Part shown: positions 27,939-37,005 of the stretch, in pieces
Position numbering within the stretch: the stretch's first letter is position 1
Layout of the letters: every line of letters starts with the position of its first letter
Source: Shinella daejeonensis
GTDB lineage: Bacteria; Pseudomonadota; Alphaproteobacteria; Rhizobiales; Rhizobiaceae
Assembly: GCF_024281235.1 (NCBI RefSeq)
Contig: NZ_JAHWXY010000012.1
Location: 40,936-104,935 of the forward strand
Length of the DNA: 64,000 nucleotides
Direction of reading: 5' to 3'
Program-made: the position numbers and the translations under genes
Notes under the pieces: model-generated
Told to the model about the DNA's origin: nothing
Database searches by the model: none
The model's input: only the letters and a program-made list of their open reading frames with translations

Positions 27939-29183
27939 TCACGCCGCCTGCCGGAGCGATTGCGCCCCGCCACCGAGCCGCTCGATCATGAAGTTCGCAT
28001 ACCATTCGACGAACTGCATGACGCCGTTTTCGTCCTCGGCCGAATAGGGACCGGGCTGATAGGCCGGCGAGCGGATGCCGAAGGCGTTTTCCTCGACGAT
28101 CCGCCGATCCTGGTCGTTGGTCTCGGTCCAGACATGGATGAGCTCGTCGAGCTGGTAGTCTACGCCTTCTACCGCATCCTTGTGAACCAGCCACTTGGTG
28201 GTGACCTGCGTCAGCTCGGGGCCGAGCGGCAGGACGCGGAAGGTCACCGCGTGGTCGGCCAGCACATGGTTCCACGTCCCCGGATAATGGAAGAGCATCA
28301 GCGTGCCGACATGGCTTTCCAGCATATCATCGGACAGCGGCCGCCGGACGGCGCGCCCGCCCGACATGGTGTAGCTTTCGGCCCCCTCGATGAGCGGCAT
28401 GCGGGCGGCGCGGAACTGGCCGTCCGGCGAGAGGCGGAATTCGCTCGGCAGGCCCGCCGCCTCGCATTTTTCCCAATGGGCGGCGATCACCGGATCGTCC
28501 TTGGCGCCCTGCACGCCGCTGGCGGTCGCCGCTTCGGGATAGCTGCGGCAAAGCTCGGGATGGTTGGCGGCGCAATGGTAGCACTCGCGGTTGTTCTCCC
28601 AGACGAGCTTCCAGTTGCCCTTCTCGACGATGGTGCTTTCATAGGCGACCTTGGTCTCGCCGAGGCGGTGGCGGGCCAGATAAGGCTCGGCCGTGGCGCG
28701 GAAGGGCGCGAAGTCCGGGGCGGTTTCAGCCAGACAGATGAAGATGTAGCCGCCGACGCTTTCGCAATGGATCGGCTTCAGGCCATGCTGGCTCTTGTCG
28801 AAATCGTCTCCCATGTGGCGGGCGAAAAGCAGCGAGCCGTCCAGCTCGTAGGTCCATTGGTGATAGGGGCAGACGAGCTTGGCGGAAGAACCCTTGTGCT
28901 GCGTGCAGACGCGCGAGCCGCGATGGCGGCAGGAATTGTGCAGAGCGCGGATGACGCCGGAACGGTCACGGGTGATGACCACCGGATAGTTCCCGATCTG
29001 TAGCGTGAAATAATTTCCGGCCTTGGGGATTTCGCAATCGTGGCCGACGAACAGCCAGTCGCGATACCAGATCGTCTCGAGGTCGAGCTTGTAAAGGTCG
29101 GGGTCGATATAGAAGGCCTGCTCGAGGCTGTAGCCCTCGCGCCGGTTCTTGAGCCTGTTGAGAACGTCGCTACGAATGTCCAT
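27939..29183 (-). CDS. gbcA: Rieske oxygenase, GbcA-like (glycine betaine demethylase alpha subunit)
   Basis: 414-aa ring-hydroxylating-type oxygenase that probably removes a methyl group from glycine betaine, giving dimethylglycine and formaldehyde. The Rieske site is C85-x-H87-x17-C105-x2-H108 (CRHRG to CPYHQWTY). The mononuclear iron site has ENNRECYHCAANHPEL with H203 and H208, the pattern seen in GbcA and stachydrine or carnitine demethylases. GAGGA precedes the ATG. A complete cobalamin riboswitch sits 122 bases upstream in the same direction. Substrate assignment is by resemblance only. Confidence 0.82.
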   Translation of the reverse strand: MDIRSDVLNRLKNRREGYSLEQAFYIDPDLYKLDLETIWYRDWLFVGHDCEIPKAGNYFTLQIGNYPVVITRDRSGVIRALHNSCRHRGSRVCTQHKGSSAKLVCPYHQWTYELDGSLLFARHMGDDFDKSQHGLKPIHCESVGGYIFICLAETAPDFAPFRATAEPYLARHRLGETKVAYESTIVEKGNWKLVWENNRECYHCAANHPELCRSYPEAATASGVQGAKDDPVIAAHWEKCEAAGLPSEFRLSPDGQFRAARMPLIEGAESYTMSGGRAVRRPLSDDMLESHVGTLMLFHYPGTWNHVLADHAVTFRVLPLGPELTQVTTKWLVHKDAVEGVDYQLDELIHVWTETNDQDRRIVEENAFGIRSPAYQPGPYSAEDENGVMQFVEWYANFMIERLGGGAQSLRQAA

Positions 29184-29304
29184 GCCGGATCCTCAGGGTT
29201 ACGAATGGCCGAGGCGGTCCGGAAGGAGACGGCATTCGCACGGGAAGGCCCGCACGGAGATGCACGCATCCCGGCCGCCCGCCGCAGCCAGTCACGATCA
29301 TTGT

Positions 29305-29477
29305 CCAAGGCTGGTTTCCGGGCTGAGGAGCGGTTCTTGCGAACCCACGCGGCGCCTTCCCGGACCTGTCGTCCAGTGGCGTCCCGCCGCGCTTTTCTCC
29401 AACACCGTTGCGGGGGCAGCGCCGGATTTTAACCGGCTTCCCAATTCTCCGCCCTCTTGCGGGAGCGGCACCTTGAG
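29305..29477 (-). promoter_or_regulatory. Cobalamin (adenosylcobalamin-type) riboswitch
   Basis: Reading the minus strand: P1 CAAGG closes with CCTTG at the far end. Inside are GGTGCC, GGGAAGCCGGT, ATCCGG, the core GCTGCCCCCGCAACGGT, the B12 box GCCACTG, CCGGGAAGGC and a tail GCCCGGAAACCAGCC. These are the conserved elements of the cobalamin aptamer in order. The only genes downstream are gbcA-gbcB. Of the 484-bp gap (29184-29667) it fills the middle; no obvious U-tract terminator is seen between it and gbcA, so control of ribosome access or a Rho mechanism is more likely. Confidence 0.92.
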
Positions 29478-29667
29478 CCTCTTTATCAAAACGCAGAACA
29501 GCCCGCCGCACATGCCGGAAAGCGACACCGCTTCCCGTTTTGGCGACCATGCTTCCGGCCTGTTTCCCGGATGCGATACGCACCGGCGCGAAAGCCTGTT
29601 CGCAAACTCTTGGCACGGCCGGCCAAAGCCCTGTAAAGGAAGCGCAAACGACGAAGGACGAAACGAT

Positions 29668-30642
29668 ATGGCTGACATCCTGGACACGGGAACACAGGCG
29701 CAGGAGGCGCTGGAGCGCGCGACGGAAGCACTCGGGCGCGGCGTTCCCGTCGCCATTCCCACGGAAACCGTCTACGGACTGGCCGCCGACGCGACGAACC
29801 CGCAGGCCATCACCCGCATCTACGAGATGAAGGGCCGGCCGCGCTTCAATCCGCTGATCTCCCATATGGCCGATCTCGCCATGGCCGAGACCCACGCCGT
29901 CTTCGATCCCCTCTCGCGCAAGCTTGCGGAAGCCTTCTGGCCCGGCCCGCTGACGCTCGTCGTTCCCGTGCGGCCGGAAAGCACGATCCATCCCTTGACC
30001 CGCGCCGGGCTCGATACGGTTGCCATCCGGGTGCCGACGGGCATCGCAAACCGGCTGATCGCCGTCTTCGGCCGGCCGCTCGCCGCGCCGAGCGCCAATA
30101 CCTCCGGCCGCATCAGCCCGACCACCGCCCAGCATGTCGCCGCCGATTTCGGCGAAAGGCTCGAACTCGTGCTCGACGCGGGGCCGGCGCGCGTCGGCCT
30201 TGAATCGACGATCCTCAAGGTGGAAAACGGGATGGTCCGGCTGCTGCGCCCCGGCGGGCTCGATGCGGCGGAAATCGAACGGCTGACCGGGATGCCGCTG
30301 GCGCGGCCCGAAAAGACGGGCACCGCCATCGAGGCCCCCGGCATGCTCGCCTCGCATTATGCGCCCGCCGCGCCCGTGCGCCTCGGCGCCACCGGAGTGC
30401 GGCCGGGCGAGGCGCTGATCCGGTTCGGCGGCCAGCCGCTGCCCGGCGAGGAACGGGCGGCGCTGGTGCTCGACCTCAGCCCCGCCGGCGACCTTGCGGA
30501 AGCCGCCGCCAATCTCTTCGGATACATGAAGCGGGCCGACGCCGCCGGCACGTCCTCCATCGCCTTCTCGCCCGTGCCGGAAACCGGCCTCGGCGAGGCG
30601 ATCAACGACCGGCTGCGCCGCGCCGCCGCGCCGCGCGGGTGA
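29668..30642 (+). CDS. tsaC: L-threonylcarbamoyladenylate synthase (Sua5 type)
   Basis: 324-aa enzyme making the threonylcarbamoyl-AMP used for t6A37 of ANN-decoding tRNAs. The YrdC domain (about 15-200) has IPTETVYGLAADA, YEMKGRPRFNPL and APSANTSGRISPT. The C-terminal Sua5 domain (about 225-320) begins near GMLASHYAPAAPVR, making this the long form. The start at 29668 follows AAGGA; upstream frame runs into riboswitch DNA on the other strand. The next gene's start is 11 bases after its stop. Confidence 0.95.
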   Translation: MADILDTGTQAQEALERATEALGRGVPVAIPTETVYGLAADATNPQAITRIYEMKGRPRFNPLISHMADLAMAETHAVFDPLSRKLAEAFWPGPLTLVVPVRPESTIHPLTRAGLDTVAIRVPTGIANRLIAVFGRPLAAPSANTSGRISPTTAQHVAADFGERLELVLDAGPARVGLESTILKVENGMVRLLRPGGLDAAEIERLTGMPLARPEKTGTAIEAPGMLASHYAPAAPVRLGATGVRPGEALIRFGGQPLPGEERAALVLDLSPAGDLAEAAANLFGYMKRADAAGTSSIAFSPVPETGLGEAINDRLRRAAAPRG

Positions 30643-30653
30643 AAGGAAACGCC

Positions 30654-32084
30654 ATGGTCGACACCACGCTCTCGCCGGAGCTTATCGCCCGTTTCGCGGC
30701 CATCACCGGCCCGGCCCACGCCTTGACGGAGGCCCGCGACATCGCCCCCTATCTGGTGGAAAGCCGTGGCCTCTACCATGGCCGTTCGCCGCTGGTGCTG
30801 CGGCCCGGCAGCGTCGGGGAGGTCGCCGCGATCCTGGCGCTGGCGAGCGAAACCCGCACGGCCATCGTGCCGCAGGGCGGCAATACCGGCCATGTCGGCG
30901 GGGCCGCGCCGCGCGAGGACGCAAGCGACGTCGTTCTTTCGCTCCAGAGGCTCAATCGCATCAGGGACGTCGATCCGCTCGGCAATACGATCGTCACCGA
31001 CGCCGGCGCGGTGCTCGCCGATATCCATGCCGCGGCCGAGGCGGTCGACCGCTTCTTTCCCCTGTCGCTCGGCTCGGAGGGCTCCTGCCAGATCGGCGGC
31101 AACCTTTCCACCAACGCCGGCGGAACGGCCGTGCTCGCCTATGGCAACATGCGCCAGCTCTGCCTCGGGCTGGAGGTGGTGCTGCCGACCGGCGAGATCT
31201 GGAACGGCCTGCGCCGCCTGAAGAAGGACAATACCGGCTATGACCTGCGCGACCTGTTCATCGGCGCGGAAGGCACGCTTGGCGTCATCACCGGCGCGGT
31301 CCTGAAGCTTTTCCCCCGTCCGCTCGGCCATGAAGTCGCCTTCGCAGGGGTGGCATCCGTCGAAAACGCCCTTGCGCTCTTCGAACGGGCCTCCAACCGC
31401 TGCGGCGCAGCGCTCACCGGCTTCGAACTGATGCCGCGCCTCGGCGTCGACTTCACGACACGCCACATTCCCGGCGTGCGCGATCCGCTCGCCGGCCGGC
31501 ATGCGTGGTATGCGCTGATCGACATCTCCACGTCCGACGCCGCAGCGACCGCCACCGGCATGATGGAAGCCCTGCTGAGCGAGGGCATCGAAGCCGGGCT
31601 GGTGGAAGACGCGGTCCTCGCCACAAGCCAGGAGCAGCGGCGTGCGCTCTGGCATATGCGCGAGAGCATGTCGCCGGCCCAGAAGCCCGAGGGCGGCTCG
31701 ATCAAGCACGACGTTTCCGTGCCGGTCGCCGCCATTCCCGCCTTCATGGCGGAGGCCGACGCCGCGGTCCTGAAAGCGATGCCCGGCGCGCGCATCTGCT
31801 CCTTCGGCCACATGGGCGACGGCAATATCCACTACAATATCTCGCAGCCGGTCGATGCCGACAGGCAGGCGTTCCTCGGCCGCTGGCGCGAGATCAATGC
31901 CCTCGTCCACGCCATCGTCCTGAAATACGGCGGCTCGATTTCCGCCGAGCACGGCATCGGCCAGCTGAAGCGCGACGAGCTTTCCGCCGTCCGCGCGCCG
32001 ATCGAGATGGACCTGATGCGCCGGATCAAGCGCGCCTTCGACCCGGCCGGCATCATGAACCCCGGCAAGGTGGTGCTGCCCTGA
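30654..32084 (+). CDS. FAD-binding oxidoreductase (D-2-hydroxyacid dehydrogenase, GlcD/D2HGDH type)
   Basis: 476-aa flavoprotein. The PCMH FAD domain (about 40-220) contains IVPQGGNTGHVGGAAP, LGSEGSCQIGGNLSTNAGG and GAEGTLGVITG. The C-terminal FAD-oxidase domain has SFGHMGDGNIHYNI and the closing SAEHGIGQLKRDEL and MNPGKVV. This is the D-lactate, glycolate and D-2-hydroxyglutarate dehydrogenase family; D-2-hydroxyglutarate is a likely substrate but not decided. GGAA precedes the ATG. It follows tsaC closely and is probably co-transcribed. Confidence 0.92.
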   Translation: MVDTTLSPELIARFAAITGPAHALTEARDIAPYLVESRGLYHGRSPLVLRPGSVGEVAAILALASETRTAIVPQGGNTGHVGGAAPREDASDVVLSLQRLNRIRDVDPLGNTIVTDAGAVLADIHAAAEAVDRFFPLSLGSEGSCQIGGNLSTNAGGTAVLAYGNMRQLCLGLEVVLPTGEIWNGLRRLKKDNTGYDLRDLFIGAEGTLGVITGAVLKLFPRPLGHEVAFAGVASVENALALFERASNRCGAALTGFELMPRLGVDFTTRHIPGVRDPLAGRHAWYALIDISTSDAAATATGMMEALLSEGIEAGLVEDAVLATSQEQRRALWHMRESMSPAQKPEGGSIKHDVSVPVAAIPAFMAEADAAVLKAMPGARICSFGHMGDGNIHYNISQPVDADRQAFLGRWREINALVHAIVLKYGGSISAEHGIGQLKRDELSAVRAPIEMDLMRRIKRAFDPAGIMNPGKVVLP

Positions 32085-32100
32085 CGCATCCAGGCGGGGA

Positions 32101-34683
32101 TCAGCTCCCGCCGGTGCGCAACTGGGAAAGCGACATCATCAGGTCGGCGCTGATGCCGGCGCTGCCGGAGCCGGAAAGCACCATCAGCGCGGGATCGGAA
32201 TCGCCCCCGTTCTCCAGATCGTAGAGAACGGAGAACTTGACGATCATCTTCTTGACCTTCTCCGGATCCTGGAGGTCCTCCAGGTCGAGGTGGCGCCGGA
32301 TCATCTCCGCCTGGGCATCGATATCAGCGCTGCCGACCTCGTCCGGCAACGAGAAGAGCACCTTGAAGACGGCAAACAGCGCATCGTCGGCAAGCAGATC
32401 GTAAGGGCTGGAGATCGTCGACGCCTTGCGCTCGAAATAAAGCGCGAGGCGCACGCCCGCGTTATCCTCGCCCGCATCCTCCTCCATCATCTGGCGGATA
32501 TAATTGTCGATGGTCTGATAGATCCCGCGACGCGACTGGATTTCCGCCTCGTCCTGCCGCACGACCTGGCCGTCCGGCCCGAAATTGAACGAGGCGACGA
32601 TCTTGCGGAACGAACGATCGGCCTGCTGGTTGACGAAGCTTTCCGGATCGTCGAGGTCCGAGGTGAAGATCCGCGCCATGAACTCGGCGTCGACGCTCTC
32701 CAGATCGATGTGATTGGCTTCCAGCACGAAGGCGACGAGCCGGGCGTCGGAGAGGAATTCCTTGACGGAGTCGATCTTCTGCATCTGGGAGGCGTAATAT
32801 TTCGCCTCCTCCTCGGCCAGTGTCCTTTCGTCCTGCGTGCCGAAACGGGATTTTTCCGCCACGTAAGCGCGCGACATGGCGAGAACTTCCGCCTCCGATT
32901 GCGCCAGCATCGGCGTGGAGACATTGCCGTCCGCTCCAAAATTGAACGCCCGGGCGAATTCGACCAGGCGCGGATCCTTCAGCGTATAGACATAGCTCTT
33001 CGGATCGTTGAGATCGCTCTTCAGGACATTCTTGATCGTCAGCGTCGAGACGGTGGCGGCATCGATGCCGAAGGCCTTCAGCGCGAACTGATAGATGGAA
33101 GCCTCGCCGACGAAGTCCGTCACGGTCCTGACCGCGCCGATCTGACTGCGGAAGCGCTTGACGGCGAGTTCGTCCGCCTCGTCGTCCTTGTCGTTGTAAC
33201 GGACCATATAGCCGCGGGTCGTCGCCTCGGTCTGCGCGGCCGCCTGCGCGAGGTCGCCGGCGGCCAGCGTCCCGTCCTCCTGGAAATTGAAAGCGGCGCG
33301 CAGGGCGATGTACTGTTCTTTTTCCGCACCGCCGAAGCGGTTGATATAGCTGTCCGGATTGTCCGGATCCGGATCGCTCGTGAGAATGTTGCGGATCGTG
33401 TAGCCGACCACCGACGCCTTCTCGAGACCGAAGGCGACCTTGATGTAGGAAAGGAGCCGGGGATCGGAAACCAGTTCCTCGGCCGTCGCGATCTCGCCGA
33501 TACGGCTTTCGAAATAATCCCGGTTCATCAGCGCGGCGGCCGAGGTCACGCGCGGGTTCGACACCGTATAAAGCTCGTTGACGCTCGTCTTCTGCGCCGC
33601 GTCCTGCACCGTGCCGGCCACGGCTGTGCCGTCGGCCTCGAAGTTGAAGGCGGCGGCGAGCACCAGATATTTATCCGCCGAGGCGAGGATCGCGGTCTGG
33701 CGCGTCATATCCGCCCTCAGCGTCGCCTTGCGGGCATTTGCCTCGTCGCGGGGCACGAGAACCGCGTCAAGGCCGTCAAGTGCGGCCTGTTTTTGCACCC
33801 GCTCGTCCTCGAAACCGGCAAGCAGCGTCCGGCTCTCGTCGAGCGCAGCCTGTTTCTGGTCGAGAAGCGTCTGCAACTCCTCCGGATCGAGCCCGTCGGG
33901 ATTATCCGCAAGATCGGCGATCTCCTGCTCCAGCAGGGCGATCCCGTCCCGGTACAGCGGAATATCGTCATCGAGCCGGGCAATCCGCTGGATATGGCTG
34001 TCGCGCAGGTCGAGTTGCGCCACCTCGTCGCGGGCCGCTTCATAGATCGCCTGGGCATTGGCGGCCTGCGCGCCGAAGGTCGTATTGTAGTAGCTTGCCG
34101 GGTCGGAAAGATCGCTCGACATCACCTGCCGCACGGTCGATCGAGAATAGGTCTTCTCGTCAATGCCGAAAGCCGTGAAGACATAGGCGCGCAAACGATC
34201 GTTGTTCAGCACCTCGTCGACGCTCGTCACCTGGTCGATGAGAATATTGTAATAGCGCGTCTCTTCCTGGATGACCGCGCCGGCATTGGCGGCGGTCGCC
34301 GAGTAAAGCCCGATGATCTCGTCGAGCTGCGCTTCGGTCTGGGCGCTTTTCGTCGCCGAACCGGAAAAGCTGAAGGCGGCGGCGAAGGTGCGATAGCGGT
34401 CGTCGGTCAAGAGGTTGGCGAAACTGTTGGGATCGCTGACGTCGCTTTCCAGCACCTTGCGCATGAAGGCCTTGGCATAGGTCATATCTTCAAGGCCATA
34501 GGCCTTCATGGCGTAGGAATAGAGCCGGTAGTCGTCGAGGAACTCGTCGACGGAAGCGACCCTGCCGATGTTTTCCTTGTAATAGGCGGCCTCGCGCGCA
34601 TTGAGGCCCTGGCTCGCCGTGCGGTTCAGCGAGACCAGAAGATCGCGGGTAATCAGATCGTAGCTCAGGTAAGTCGACAGCAT
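32101..34683 (-). CDS. Giant DUF1217 repeat protein
   Basis: 860-aa protein composed of about six DUF1217-like repeats, beginning near residues 33, 145, 385, 510, 640 and 750 (the last degenerate). Each repeat shows an I-G-x-V-xx-VDEFL start, an RLxxYAxKAFG helix, a VLxSDLxDPxSF motif and an AFNF end. Repeat two carries a roughly 110-residue coiled-coil insertion around EQEIADLADNPDGLDPEELQ. No signal peptide or membrane helix. DUF1217 proteins occur in rhizobial flagellar clusters but none is nearby here. The ATG at 34683 has AAGGA upstream. Function unknown. Confidence 0.86.
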   Translation of the reverse strand: MLSTYLSYDLITRDLLVSLNRTASQGLNAREAAYYKENIGRVASVDEFLDDYRLYSYAMKAYGLEDMTYAKAFMRKVLESDVSDPNSFANLLTDDRYRTFAAAFSFSGSATKSAQTEAQLDEIIGLYSATAANAGAVIQEETRYYNILIDQVTSVDEVLNNDRLRAYVFTAFGIDEKTYSRSTVRQVMSSDLSDPASYYNTTFGAQAANAQAIYEAARDEVAQLDLRDSHIQRIARLDDDIPLYRDGIALLEQEIADLADNPDGLDPEELQTLLDQKQAALDESRTLLAGFEDERVQKQAALDGLDAVLVPRDEANARKATLRADMTRQTAILASADKYLVLAAAFNFEADGTAVAGTVQDAAQKTSVNELYTVSNPRVTSAAALMNRDYFESRIGEIATAEELVSDPRLLSYIKVAFGLEKASVVGYTIRNILTSDPDPDNPDSYINRFGGAEKEQYIALRAAFNFQEDGTLAAGDLAQAAAQTEATTRGYMVRYNDKDDEADELAVKRFRSQIGAVRTVTDFVGEASIYQFALKAFGIDAATVSTLTIKNVLKSDLNDPKSYVYTLKDPRLVEFARAFNFGADGNVSTPMLAQSEAEVLAMSRAYVAEKSRFGTQDERTLAEEEAKYYASQMQKIDSVKEFLSDARLVAFVLEANHIDLESVDAEFMARIFTSDLDDPESFVNQQADRSFRKIVASFNFGPDGQVVRQDEAEIQSRRGIYQTIDNYIRQMMEEDAGEDNAGVRLALYFERKASTISSPYDLLADDALFAVFKVLFSLPDEVGSADIDAQAEMIRRHLDLEDLQDPEKVKKMIVKFSVLYDLENGGDSDPALMVLSGSGSAGISADLMMSLSQLRTGGS

Positions 34684-34953
34684 CGGCAAGAATCCTTCCC
34701 GCGCGGCCCGGCGCGGCACTTTTGCATTCTCGCCGCCAAGCCTTGTCCCGGCCTTGCATCGGCGCCGCCGCGTTCACCGCTTCTAAACCCTGTGCCGTGC
34801 GGTTTTGCTAACCATCAGGGAATGCAAAGTTTTTTTAACCGCGATTTTTAAGCGCCCCGGAAGAGGCGCCGCCTAATCTCTTTCCTGCAGAGGACGAAAA
34901 GTCCCAACGAGACGACGCCGAAGCGGCTCTCAAGGAAGACAAGGGCGAAAGAC

Positions 34954-35520
34954 ATGCTGAATACCGTTTCCCAACCGGCCTGGGCCGGCTCCACGCTGCG
35001 GCTCGATCCGTGCCGCTTTCCGCAGCAGCTGAATTTCCAGCCACGCGGCGGCGAGGCCCATGCCACGGTGACGCTCGACGAACGCGGCGCGGTGCTGCGC
35101 CGGGCCCTGCCCGCAAGCGGCCTGCCGCTGTCGATCGCGCTGCCGGCCCGCATCTTCAAGGGCGTGGCCGCCCGCGCCATCGACCATGGCGACGGCGATG
35201 TCACCGTGACGCTCGAACTGCACCACGACGACCCCGAATTGTGCATCCCGCTGCTGGTGGCCCATGACCTGTGCGACATCGCCGCAGACTGGCGGAGCTG
35301 GGCGGAAGCCTATCGCATCCCGATGCTGATGGTGGAGGCCGATGGCGTGGCCCGCCCGCTCGACGACCATATCGCCGGCGTCGGCAACCGCCCTGCCCGG
35401 CCGCGCCGCCGCCACTCCTATTTCGCCGAGCGGCGGCCCCGTTTCCTCGTTCGCCGCAATACGGGCAATCTCGGCATACAGATGAAGATCGCCGGCCACG
35501 AGATCATCGCGCGCCGCTGA
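34954..35520 (+). CDS. DUF6101 family protein
   Basis: 188-aa protein matching what I recall as DUF6101, commonly found beside ubiA in rhizobia. Visible are RLDPCRFPQQLNF, an all-beta middle (VTVTLELHHDDPELCIPLLVAHD), and a basic tail RPARPRRRHSYFAERRPRFLVRR. No signal peptide. Function unknown. The 270-bp gap before it (34684-34953) holds the divergent promoters of this gene and the DUF1217 gene; it includes an AT-rich run near 34829-34850 but no motif I can name. Confidence 0.78.
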   Translation: MLNTVSQPAWAGSTLRLDPCRFPQQLNFQPRGGEAHATVTLDERGAVLRRALPASGLPLSIALPARIFKGVAARAIDHGDGDVTVTLELHHDDPELCIPLLVAHDLCDIAADWRSWAEAYRIPMLMVEADGVARPLDDHIAGVGNRPARPRRRHSYFAERRPRFLVRRNTGNLGIQMKIAGHEIIARR

Positions 35521-35533
35521 TCGTCCCCGGCTG

Positions 35534-35562
35534 CAAGCCCGACAGGCCGGCCGCGCGAGCGA
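35534..35562 (+). terminator. Rho-independent terminator after the DUF6101 gene
   Basis: 7-bp stem AGGCCGG/CCGGCCT with a 12-base loop followed by TTTT, 14 bases after the stop, between convergent genes. Confidence 0.65.
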
Positions 35563-35590
35563 CCGGCCTTTTCATGTCGGAAAGGAAATG

Positions 35591-36544
35591 TCAGGCGAAC
35601 GGAAGCGCCGCGAGCAGGCCGAGGAAGACGATCAGGCCGACGACGCCATTGAACTTGAAGAGCTTCAGGCATTGCGCGCCGTCATCGATATCGAGCGTGG
35701 CGATCTGCCAGACGAGGGCCGCGGCGGCCAGCGCCAACCCGACATAAGCGACGATACCGACGCCGGAAAGCCAAAAGGAAACCGCCAGCAGCGCCACCGT
35801 CAGGCCGTAGAGGCCGACGAGCCAGGCCACGGTGTTCTCGCCGAACAGCCGCGCGGTGGAACGCACGCCGATCAGCGCATCGTCCTCCTTGTCCTGATGG
35901 GCGTAGATCGTATCGTAACCGATGGTCCACAGCACCGCGCCGGCGTAAAGCGCAAGTGCCGGCGCGGAAAGCGCGCCGAATTCGCCCGCCCAGCCCATCA
36001 GCGCGCCCCAGGAAAAGGCAAGGCCGAGGAAGAACTGCGGCCAGTCGGTGAAACGCTTGGCGAAGGGATAGATCGCCACAACGACGAGCGAAACGATACC
36101 GAGCACCACCGTAAAGCGGTTGAACTGCAACAGGACGGCAAGCCCGACGAGCGCCTGCGCCAGCAGGAAGAGCCTGGCCTGCGTCCGGCTCACCCGCCCC
36201 GACGGCAGCGGACGCGACCGGGTGCGCGCCACCTTGTCGTCGATCTTGTGATCGACGAGATCGTTATAGGTGCAGCCCGCGCCGCGCATGGCGACGGAGC
36301 CGATGAAGAACAGCACCAGATGGAGCGCCAGCCGGCCGGCGTCGAAGCTGCCCGCCGCTGCGGCGACATTTCCCGCCAGCGCCGCCGACCAGGCGCAGGG
36401 CAGCAAAAGCAGCTGCCAGCCGATCGGCCGGTCCCAGCGGGCGAGTTGCGCATAGGGCCACAGGCCGCGCGGCAGCACGCGATAGACCCAATTGTCGGAA
36501 GGAGCATCGGCCACGCGGCCGGAATCGGGAGAAAGGCTCATCAT
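35591..36544 (-). CDS. ubiA: 4-hydroxybenzoate polyprenyltransferase
   Basis: 317-aa inner-membrane prenyltransferase attaching the polyprenyl tail to 4-hydroxybenzoate in ubiquinone synthesis. About eight membrane helices. The two Asp-rich sites are YNDLVDHKIDDKVART and YAHQDKEDDALIGVRST. The starts ATG 36544 and 36541 are adjacent; AAGG lies just upstream. Its prenyl donor would come from the polyprenyl synthase encoded at 49149. Confidence 0.95.
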   Translation of the reverse strand: MMSLSPDSGRVADAPSDNWVYRVLPRGLWPYAQLARWDRPIGWQLLLLPCAWSAALAGNVAAAAGSFDAGRLALHLVLFFIGSVAMRGAGCTYNDLVDHKIDDKVARTRSRPLPSGRVSRTQARLFLLAQALVGLAVLLQFNRFTVVLGIVSLVVVAIYPFAKRFTDWPQFFLGLAFSWGALMGWAGEFGALSAPALALYAGAVLWTIGYDTIYAHQDKEDDALIGVRSTARLFGENTVAWLVGLYGLTVALLAVSFWLSGVGIVAYVGLALAAAALVWQIATLDIDDGAQCLKLFKFNGVVGLIVFLGLLAALPFA

Positions 36545-36666
36545 GCGCCTTGATCGCAAGCCCGTCTTGCCGGGTCAAGCGGCAAGCGGACGCCGGCCGG
36601 AACAATCCCGCCCGCCCGGCATTTCCTTTCCGATCCCTTCCAACCCTATCGGCAGGAGCGTTTGCC

Positions 36667-36906
36667 ATGACCGTCAGCACCATGGAATTGAAACTGCAAG
36701 CCATCCGCGAGGATACGGGCCTGACGCCGCGCGAAAAGATCGCCCGGCTCGAACGGTTGCGCGTCGAGGCGCGCGCCCTGCAACGGGCGGCCACCGAAAG
36801 CGCCATGGTGGAGGACGACGGCTGGTACGAGGATGTGCACCTGATCGACATCGAGCTGGACAATCTCGGCAAGCCGGTGGAAGAAAAAGGCCCGGCGACC
36901 CTCTGA
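36667..36906 (+). CDS. Conserved small hypothetical protein
   Basis: 79-aa soluble, acidic, mostly helical protein (LKLQAIREDTGLTPREKIAR, RLRVEARALQRAATESAMVED, WYEDVHLIDIELDNLGKPVEE). I do not recognise a family. AGGAG with 7-8 bases to the ATG and good codon use support a real gene. It is divergent from ubiA. A GGAAC-N16-CATT sequence at 36599-36623 is a one-mismatch sigma-EcfG promoter and might drive it. Confidence 0.72.
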   Translation: MTVSTMELKLQAIREDTGLTPREKIARLERLRVEARALQRAATESAMVEDDGWYEDVHLIDIELDNLGKPVEEKGPATL

Positions 36907-37005
36907 GAGACCTGCTTTCGCCCCGCCGGAAGCGTTCCGCAAACTCGAACCCGTGCGCGGACCGCATCGCCCGCGCAGCTGACGTCGTCATCTTTGCGTC
37001 CGGCC

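Noticed and set aside
29170..29301. 43-codon open frame between the riboswitch and gbcA on the minus strand, as a leader peptide or the riboswitch target
   Set aside because: It has no ribosome site, overlaps the gbcA start out of frame and has an unremarkable composition; gbcA is the better target.
32290..34851. 853-codon open frame opposite the DUF1217 gene
   Set aside because: Antisense shadow; the minus-strand frame has repeated conserved DUF1217 motifs, a ribosome site and a sensible start.
36599..36623. GGAAC-N16-CATT as a third sigma-EcfG promoter
   Set aside because: The -10 has one mismatch in four bases and the downstream gene is unrecognised; noted only in that gene's entry.
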